DNA from: S144-45 sp015494035 | GTDB lineage: Bacteria; Pseudomonadota; Gammaproteobacteria; Xanthomonadales; Marinicellaceae | DNA length: 10,640 bases | NCBI GenBank assembly: GCA_027057345.1 | Contig: JALUIX010000075.1 | Coordinates: 1 to 10,640, forward strand | Direction of reading: 5' to 3' | Shown here: positions 5,833-10,640 of the stretch, piece after piece | How positions within the stretch are numbered: the first letter of the stretch is position 1 | How the letters are laid out: the number at the start of each line of letters is the position of its first letter | Position numbers and translations under genes: made by a program | Notes under the pieces: generated by a model | The model's input: only the letters and a program-made list of their open reading frames with translations | The model's database searches: none | What the model was told of the DNA's origin: nothing

Positions 5833-5859
5833 GAAAACCCGGCGCGGGGCCGGGTTTTC
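5833..5859. terminator. Strong GC hairpin with A/T flanks, bidirectional terminator
   Basis: A perfect 11-bp stem GAAAACCCGGC / GCCGGGTTTTC encloses the 5-nt loop GCGGG. Each strand gives a GC-rich stem ending in TTTT followed by C, as in a rho-independent terminator. It could end transcripts coming from the 6736-6044 gene on the minus strand, beyond the MITE-like repeat, or any plus-strand transcript from the intergenic region. Confidence 0.6.
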
Positions 5860-5900
5860 AGAATGACTGTGAGTGGTTGCTTCAGGCTCAGGGCAGTTCG

Positions 5901-6069
5901 CTAAGGAAGCTCTGATTGAATCTGGCGCGAACAGATTGTCGTGAAAAATTGTTCAGTTCAAGGCGCAAATCGCACGCAATAGCAAGGCTATTGTGAAGGT
6001 TTGCAACACAGAAATGGACAATTTTATGCCACAAGATGCCGTGTCACGATTCGATCAGAGTTTCCCTAA
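5901..6069. mobile_element. 169-bp MITE-like palindromic element
   Basis: The ends are 22-bp terminal inverted repeats, 5901-5922 and 6048-6069, matching at 18 of 22 positions; each contains CTCTGAT followed by GAATC. The exact centre at 5985 is the perfect hairpin CAATAGC-AAG-GCTATTG. The arms between also match imperfectly, for example AAAAATTGTTCAGTT against TAAAATTGTCCATTT. No open frame lies inside. This layout is that of short non-autonomous palindromic repeats common in gammaproteobacterial genomes, mobilised in trans if at all. The right end runs into the coding sequence of the neighbouring gene. No clear target-site duplication is visible. As RNA it would form one long hairpin. Confidence 0.7.
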
Positions 6070-6736
6070 GTAGCTGGTCGACTTTTTTGGCAATGGCCGC
6101 ATCAAGCAAGTCGATGGTGGGGAGCATCCAGCTGAGCCAGTAGCGCGGAATGCGGTCCTTGTTTTCGCCGAAACAGGCCAGCGCGATGCGGCTGGAGCCG
6201 GTTTTTTTGGCCACCTGTTTGCGCGCGTCCTTCAGAAAACGCTTGAGTTCGTTGGGCAGTTCGTCAAAAGGCAGCGGCTTGCCGTGTTCGCCCCGGTGGG
6301 TAACGATGCCGGTCAGGGTGCCAACACTGCGGATGCAGCCGGCCAGCTTGTCGCAGCGCTGTTTCTTGAGGAATGCCGACAGCGTGAGCGCGGCTGGCAG
6401 CATGAAAATTTCATGCCCGATGCCGTCTTCGTCGCGCAGCACACCGGCCAGATAGGCCGTGCCTTCGGCCAGTTCGATGGCCACTTCGATTTTCTGATTG
6501 GGGTTCAGTTCGCTGATGACTTCATCCACCGTGTAGGCACTTTCGCCTTCGGTGTAGCTGTCACCGGGCTGGTGCGCACCGGCTTCGGTAACAAACCAGC
6601 TGGATTGGCCATCAATGGTGCCCTTAATGAGGTCGAAACCCCAGGATTTCAGCGCCTTGACCTTGATGGTTCGGCTGTTAGGTGGCACGTCCAGGTATTC
6701 AAACACCAGGGTGCCCAGTGCAACGGGATTGATCAT
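6044..6736 (-). CDS. Hypothetical protein, 230 aa
   Basis: I do not recognise this family. The chosen ATG (6734-6736, MINPVALGTLVFEYLDVPPN) has AAGAGA about 8 nt upstream; an ATG 24 codons earlier (6808) has no ribosome site and adds a non-conserved-looking basic stretch. The protein is soluble. Strand-rich segments lie in the first two thirds (RTIKVKALKSWGFDLIKGTI, KIEVAIELAEGTAYLAGVL) and a helical, basic segment follows (ELKRFLKDARKQVAKKTG). Near the end is RIPRYWLSWMLPTIDLLDAA. The last eight or so codons, LLRETLIES and the TGA, lie within the right terminal repeat of the MITE-like element, so the C-terminus may have been changed by its insertion. It follows the DUF505-like gene by 148 nt, but a terminator separates them. 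Confidence 0.75.
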   Translation of the reverse strand: MINPVALGTLVFEYLDVPPNSRTIKVKALKSWGFDLIKGTIDGQSSWFVTEAGAHQPGDSYTEGESAYTVDEVISELNPNQKIEVAIELAEGTAYLAGVLRDEDGIGHEIFMLPAALTLSAFLKKQRCDKLAGCIRSVGTLTGIVTHRGEHGKPLPFDELPNELKRFLKDARKQVAKKTGSSRIALACFGENKDRIPRYWLSWMLPTIDLLDAAIAKKVDQLLRETLIES

Positions 6737-6842
6737 GAAATAATTCTCTTGTTTATTGTCTCTAGAATGATTGGCCTTTACTTTATATGACCGGTCTTCT
6801 TTTGTCATACGCCATGTTTTACATGGTGACAGACAGGAAATG

Positions 6843-6871
6843 AAAAAGCGCCACCGGCAAAAGTGGCGCTT
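6843..6871 (-). terminator. Rho-independent terminator of the DUF505-like gene
   Basis: On the minus strand AAGCGCCAC and GTGGCGCTT form a perfect 9-bp stem (6863-6871 with 6846-6854) around an 8-nt loop, directly followed by a T run (TTTTT including the end of the stem). It starts 14 nt after the stop codon at 6885-6887. The plus strand has no T-tract, so it acts in one direction. Confidence 0.85.
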
Positions 6872-6884
6872 GGCTAAAACCAGA

Positions 6885-8777
6885 TTACGGGTTCATGGCG
6901 GCCACGGCCTGCAACACGTTGATGCCGGCTTCATTGACCGAGTTTTTACCCAGGTATTTGGCGTTACGGGCCGCAATATAGGCCTTTTCAAACACCTCCG
7001 GCGGCAGACCCGATTGCTTGATGGCCTGTTTCAGATGTTTGGGCAGAATGCGGATCTTGCGCTCCTTGTCGTACAGGGAGCCGGCCTGAGCGATGGCCTT
7101 GATGACCCGGTACATGATCGGGTTGATGGGCGCGCCGAACCCGGCAGGCACACCGCTCATGGCCTTATCCATCAGCTCGCCTGCTTCGGTTTCCACGATG
7201 TTACCATCGGGCAGGATTTCGATAAAGCCGCGCGCTTCCAGCAGGTTCAGCGCCATTTCCATGTCGTGCTTTTCGTCGGCATCGCGCGCTTCGGCCAGCA
7301 GTTGATCCACTGTCATGCCCTGAGACGGAATCTTCTTGAAGATTTCCATGCCGTATTGGGTCATCAATGGCTGACGAATGGGGTGCTGGGCCAGGTCTTC
7401 GTAAAAGCGACCGGACTTGGTGGCTTCAAACTCGCCCAGCAGTCGCTCGGCACGGGCTTTTTCCACCCACTCGCGGTTAGGCGAGAGGAAAAGCTCGTTG
7501 GCATGCATGAGGCTTTTCAGGGCCACGGAGGAAATTTCGCGGCGGTCATTTTTCTGGTCTGCCAGCACACCCTGCCCGTGTTCAGTAATAGTAAACACTT
7601 CGGGGTTTTCCTGCCCTTCGGTGGTGTGAATCAGGCTGAAAGCCTCCAGCGCATACAGCAGTTCGCGCAGGGAAAAGTTATCATCGAACCATTTGGCCTT
7701 GTCCTTGGCATCGGCGAACTTGCGCGCGATTTCCTGCTTTTTCTTCGGCATTTCTTTCAGTTCACGGCCGTATTCTTCCAGCAGCTTCTTGTATTCACGC
7801 ACTTTGCGGTCCACCAGCTCGCGCTTGATTTCGTCGAAGCTGGGCTCGATTTTGGGGTTCTCGCTGTTTTTCTGCCACAAAGCGTCAATGGTGGCCAGCA
7901 CGTCCGCTTCGTCTTCGGTGATGGCAAAGGAGTACAAGGGCTGTTCGGGCTTGTCGTGGAACAGGCGATAAACCTCCAGCGCGGCTTCGCCAGCCGGTGA
8001 GAGGGTTTCCTCGTCCAGCAGGTAGCCCAGTTCTTCCAGGGTGACCAGCCCTTCGGCGGTCACTTCATCGCCATCGGCCACCGCGGCGATCATTTTCAGG
8101 ATGGACGGCGAAATCATTTCGCCATCGATCTGGGTCACGCCGGATTGCAGCGTGTCCTTGACCGCCTGACCCAGGCCGGTGAAGGTCACCACGTCGCCAT
8201 TGGGCACGCTGTAGGCGATCAGGCGCATGTTTTCCAGTCGGTCCTTGGTCTCGCCATCGGCAGTCAGGTTCACCGCGCGGGTCGGGCCCATAGGCGATTT
8301 CTTGATGGCTTCGGCCAGTTCGCCGTTAATGTGCAGGTGAGGTTCCAGCACAAAATACAGTTCCAACACGGCTTCGCCGGCGTCGTTCAGTACCCGGCGG
8401 GAGATCTTGCGCTCGGTGTCCTTGACTTCTTCCACGAAGCCGCGCTCGTTCAGGGCATCCCAGGTGCTGTCAGGCACGTTCTGGGCCCGATGGGCGCTGT
8501 CGAGCATGGAAATGATTTCCGAGGCAATCCAGCGGTGGCCATCTTTCCATTGGTCCACGGGCGCCACCAGGCCGCTATCGACGCTTTCTTCCAGCAGGTT
8601 GGCCAGCAACTGGCCGTTGTAGGTCAAGGCCGCTTTGGCGGGCACGGGAAAGGCCACCACACCGGCCATTTCTAGGTCGCCCAAAACGGCAGCGGGGTAG
8701 TTTTCCACGGCATCGCCATCGGCGCCGTGTTTGAGCAGGTTCAACAGGGCTTGTGCGTGTTGTTTTTTGATTAGCAT
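6885..8777 (-). CDS. DUF505-like protein of repeated winged-helix units
   Basis: The 630-aa product starts MLIKKQHAQALLNLLKHG, like DUF505 proteins of archaea and scattered bacteria, whose function is unknown; I am not certain of this family assignment. The ATG 8775-8777 is preceded by GGAG at 8783-8786; the frame opens 14 codons earlier without a ribosome site. A motif of the form hydrophobic-(T/N/S)-x-x-G-x-x-(L/V) recurs about eight times, near residues 51 (LTYNGQLL), 130 (LNDAGEAVL), 199, 259 (LSPAGEAAL), 397 (ITEHGQGVL), 453, 530 and 614 (VNEAGINVL). It typically ends a winged-helix unit, so the protein looks like a tandem array of such domains. A charged helical linker, about 313-365, splits it in two. 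There is no membrane segment or catalytic motif. DNA, RNA or protein scaffolding is possible. Confidence 0.8.
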   Translation of the reverse strand: MLIKKQHAQALLNLLKHGADGDAVENYPAAVLGDLEMAGVVAFPVPAKAALTYNGQLLANLLEESVDSGLVAPVDQWKDGHRWIASEIISMLDSAHRAQNVPDSTWDALNERGFVEEVKDTERKISRRVLNDAGEAVLELYFVLEPHLHINGELAEAIKKSPMGPTRAVNLTADGETKDRLENMRLIAYSVPNGDVVTFTGLGQAVKDTLQSGVTQIDGEMISPSILKMIAAVADGDEVTAEGLVTLEELGYLLDEETLSPAGEAALEVYRLFHDKPEQPLYSFAITEDEADVLATIDALWQKNSENPKIEPSFDEIKRELVDRKVREYKKLLEEYGRELKEMPKKKQEIARKFADAKDKAKWFDDNFSLRELLYALEAFSLIHTTEGQENPEVFTITEHGQGVLADQKNDRREISSVALKSLMHANELFLSPNREWVEKARAERLLGEFEATKSGRFYEDLAQHPIRQPLMTQYGMEIFKKIPSQGMTVDQLLAEARDADEKHDMEMALNLLEARGFIEILPDGNIVETEAGELMDKAMSGVPAGFGAPINPIMYRVIKAIAQAGSLYDKERKIRILPKHLKQAIKQSGLPPEVFEKAYIAARNAKYLGKNSVNEAGINVLQAVAAMNP

Positions 8778-8829
8778 GCGAACTCCAAAATTCGTTGGTT
8801 TTATCAGGTATTCAGTCAATGATTCGGGT

Positions 8830-8857
8830 TTAAGGAAACTCTGCAGAACTTCCTTAA
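8830..8857. repeat. 28-bp palindrome: two MITE ends joined without a core
   Basis: TTAAGGAA (8830-8837) and TTCCTTAA (8850-8857) are perfect inverted arms around an imperfectly symmetrical centre with CTGCAG; 24 of 28 positions are symmetrical. Each 14-bp half (TTAAGGAAACTCTG, and on the other strand TTAAGGAAGTTCTG) closely matches the terminal repeats of the element at 5901-6069. It therefore looks like two such ends head to head, with the core lost. It lies between two divergent genes and could also serve as an operator. Confidence 0.6.
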
Positions 8858-8955
8858 CTGCCTCCCTATGTGGGGATCACACCGGCTGATTCAAGGGCAG
8901 GCGGGATTTTTCCTGGAACATGGCGGCTATCAGGGCATGATTAGAATTAAAACGC

Positions 8956-8986
8956 TTGTTCCACTTTTGCCGGTTCCTGATAGAAT
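8956..8986 (+). promoter_or_regulatory. Putative promoter of the acyl-CoA dehydrogenase gene
   Basis: TAGAAT at 8981-8986, matching the -10 consensus at 5 of 6 positions, is preceded by TG at 8978-8979 with one base between, an extended -10 box. A partial -35, TTGTTC at 8956-8961, lies 19 bp upstream; the extended -10 would compensate for the spacing. The leader would be about 70 nt. Confidence 0.45.
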
Positions 8987-9064
8987 ACGGCCAACACCTG
9001 CGGCCGCCTGTCAGCCGCTTTTCCACTCAATAAACATTCCAACCATAAACACAAAGGGTTTCTC

Positions 9065-10640
9065 ATGCCGCTGATCTCCGCCAACACCAAAGACATTCAA
9101 TTTGTTGCCAACGAACTGCTGAATCTCGAAGACCATTACCAGCAACTGCCGCCATGCCGTGACATGGACGCCGAAACCTTCGTGGCGGTTGTGGAAGAAG
9201 CCAACCGCTTTCTGCTGGAAACCGCCGGTCCCTTGAATCGCAACGCCGATGAACAAGGTTGCACACTGGACGGCGACAAGGTCACCACTCCCGATGGTTT
9301 CAGGGAGCTGTATCAGCAGTACTGCGACAGTGGCTGGAACGGGCTGGATGCCCCGGAAGAATATGGCGGTCAGGGCCTGCCCTACCTGCTGTCTGTGATT
9401 CTGGGCGAACTGAACACCTACTACTGCCCGGCCTGGGCCGATTACCCCATGCTGGGTCACGGCGCGCGCGAAGCGCTGGATGCCCACGGCAGCGATGAAC
9501 TCAAGCGCACTTACCTGCCCAAGCTGACCACCGGCCAGTGGGCCGGCACCATGTGCCTGACCGAACCCCATTGCGGCACGGATTTGGGCCTGCTGAAAAC
9601 CCAGGCCGTGCCGCAGGAAGACGGCACCTACGCCATTACCGGCACCAAAATTTTTATCACCTCCGGCGAGCACGACCTGAGCGAAAACATCGTGCACCTG
9701 GTGCTGGCGCGCCTGCCGGATGCGCCGGCTGGCACCAAAGGCATTTCCATGTTTGTGGTGCCCAAATTCATTCCCGATGAAAACAACCAGCCGGGTGAAC
9801 GCAATGCGGTCAGCTGCGGCTCGCTGGAACACAAGATGGGCCTGAAAGGTTCATCCACCTGCGTAATGAATTTTGACGGCGCCAAAGGCTGGTTGGTGGG
9901 TCAGGAAAATCGCGGCCTGAACCACATGTTTACCATGATGAATGGCGCGCGCATCAACACCGGTGTGCAGGGCCTGGCCGTCTCCCAGGCGGCCTATCAG
10001 GGCGCGCTGGATTACGCCCGCGAACGCCTGCAGAGCCGTTCCCTGTCCGGCCCCAAATACCCGCACAAGCCGGCTGATCCGATTATTGTGCACCCGGACG
10101 TGCGGCGCATGCTGCTGACCATGAAGGTGCTGGCCGAAGGCAACCGCGCGCTGGCCTATTTTACCGCCCAGCAAATCGAAAAAACCCGTTACTCCGAGGA
10201 CGAAACGGTTAAACAGCGGGCCGCCCAACTACAAGCATTTCTGACGCCCATCGTAAAAGCCTTTATCACCGAAAGCGGCATTGAAGCCACCAATCTGGGG
10301 GTACAGGTGTATGGCGGTCACGGTTACATCCGTGAGCACGGCATGGAACAGTTGATTCGTGATGGCCGCATCTTTACCCTTTACGAAGGCACCACCGGCA
10401 TTCAGGCGCTGGACCTGCTGGGTCGCAAACTGCTGAAAATGCAAGGCGGAGATTTAGGCCCCATTGCCGAGGAGATTCAGGCCTTTGTTGACCAGCACCC
10501 CGACAGCCCGTATGCCGAAACCGTCAGCCGCTACCTGCAGGAATGGCAGCAACTCAGTCAGGAGCTGGCAACCAAATCACAACAAAACCCGGAAGAAATT
10601 GGCGCAGCCAGCGTGGACTTCCTGATGCTTTCCGGATATG
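9065..10640 (+). CDS. Acyl-CoA dehydrogenase, FadE/DmdC type, 3' end outside window
   Basis: FAD-dependent acyl-CoA dehydrogenases make trans-2-enoyl-CoA in the cytoplasm, the first step of fatty-acid beta-oxidation. The frame is open for 525 codons from ATG 9065, with AAAGGG at 9053-9058, and leaves the window without a stop. The order is an N-terminal extension typical of this long subgroup (1-35), the FAD/substrate motif TMCLTEPHCGTDLGLLKT (162-179), KIFITSGEHDLSEN, and YGGHGYIREHGMEQLIRDGR (416-435), then IFTLYEGTTGIQ. E441 in YEGT is the expected catalytic base. The rest starts the C-terminal domain found in roughly 590-600-aa members, which include 3-methylmercaptopropionyl-CoA dehydrogenases (DmdC). 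About 70 residues are missing. Substrate cannot be told from this sequence. Minus-strand frames opposite it are shadows. Confidence 0.95.
   Translation, partial: MPLISANTKDIQFVANELLNLEDHYQQLPPCRDMDAETFVAVVEEANRFLLETAGPLNRNADEQGCTLDGDKVTTPDGFRELYQQYCDSGWNGLDAPEEYGGQGLPYLLSVILGELNTYYCPAWADYPMLGHGAREALDAHGSDELKRTYLPKLTTGQWAGTMCLTEPHCGTDLGLLKTQAVPQEDGTYAITGTKIFITSGEHDLSENIVHLVLARLPDAPAGTKGISMFVVPKFIPDENNQPGERNAVSCGSLEHKMGLKGSSTCVMNFDGAKGWLVGQENRGLNHMFTMMNGARINTGVQGLAVSQAAYQGALDYARERLQSRSLSGPKYPHKPADPIIVHPDVRRMLLTMKVLAEGNRALAYFTAQQIEKTRYSEDETVKQRAAQLQAFLTPIVKAFITESGIEATNLGVQVYGGHGYIREHGMEQLIRDGRIFTLYEGTTGIQALDLLGRKLLKMQGGDLGPIAEEIQAFVDQHPDSPYAETVSRYLQEWQQLSQELATKSQQNPEEIGAASVDFLMLSGY

Larger units (their letters stand above)
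5047..5900. other. Long intergenic region without a convincing gene
   Basis: Frames open here on both strands, but their products are low-complexity or proline/arginine-rich, lack ribosome sites, or are extensions of neighbouring frames. A 48-codon plus-strand frame at 5720-5866 has GGGGG just upstream of its ATG but runs through the GC hairpin at 5833-5859, so I do not call it. Sequence elements present are a perfect AT-armed palindrome (5101-5116), a second minus-strand TATAAT at 5246-5251 followed by GCCCCC, a TTGGTC/oligo-T triple repeat (5455-5488) and the GC hairpin. I recognise no known RNA family. Confidence 0.6.

Noticed and set aside
5720..5866. 48-codon plus-strand frame with GGGGG before its ATG.
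   Set aside because: Its last codons are the GC terminator hairpin and the product has no recognisable feature; more likely chance.
6771..8000. 409-aa plus-strand frame opposite the DUF505-like gene.
   Set aside because: Shadow of the codon bias of the minus-strand gene; histidine/phenylalanine/glycine-rich product without ribosome site.
9011..9832. 273-aa minus-strand frame opposite the acyl-CoA dehydrogenase.
   Set aside because: Antisense shadow of a clearly identified gene.
1..10640. CRISPR array, tRNA, rRNA or integron attC sites.
   Set aside because: No regularly spaced direct repeats, no cloverleaf or rRNA-like sequence, and no attC-type ends were found on either strand.

Overview
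The window looks like a gammaproteobacterial contig, probably from a marine or environmental lineage. The pointers are a long FadE/DmdC-type acyl-CoA dehydrogenase, a HicAB pair of proteobacterial type, a SecB-like chaperone and a palindromic MITE-like repeat of the sort scattered through gammaproteobacterial genomes. The placement is inference; there is no rRNA or tRNA to anchor it. Almost everything between 600 and 8777 lies on the minus strand.

Left edge (1-603): a near-perfect 44-bp inverted repeat whose arms encode a peptide resembling the HgcA cap-helix region (AWILVLDTEG.NVW), joined abruptly near 117 to a decayed Rep_3-type plasmid replication initiator. The rep remnant lacks its 5' half and has an in-frame TAG and a 1-nt frameshift. 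This is either an integrated, decayed plasmid next to a foreign fragment, or an assembly or fold-back chimera.

Accessory region (600-4001): an unknown 214-aa protein with a 36-bp palindrome upstream, then a tight four-gene operon read right to left. The operon is hicA toxin, hicB antitoxin with a 47-residue C-terminal tail, a SecB-like chaperone, and a 422-aa coiled-coil protein with two membrane segments. Overlaps of 8 nt and 4 nt and a 3-nt gap indicate co-translation. The first three genes form a toxin-antitoxin-chaperone (TAC) module; the membrane protein appears to be a fourth component. A 26-bp operator-like palindrome overlaps the hicA start codon, just downstream of a promoter-like TTGAAA-17-CAATAT. 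This is the most interesting part of the window.

Middle (4073-6069): a 58-aa small ORF, a short reading frame split by an in-frame TGA, and a small secreted protein with its own TATAAT box. Then comes roughly 0.85 kb without a convincing gene, with an oligo-T repeat, a perfect A/T-armed palindrome and a strong GC hairpin. A 169-bp MITE-like palindrome follows, and its right arm supplies the last codons and stop of the next gene.

Right part (6044-10640), probably core chromosome: an unknown 230-aa protein, a 630-aa DUF505-like protein built of repeated winged-helix-like units with a clear terminator, a divergent intergenic region carrying a core-less copy of the MITE ends, and a plus-strand acyl-CoA dehydrogenase that runs off the window.
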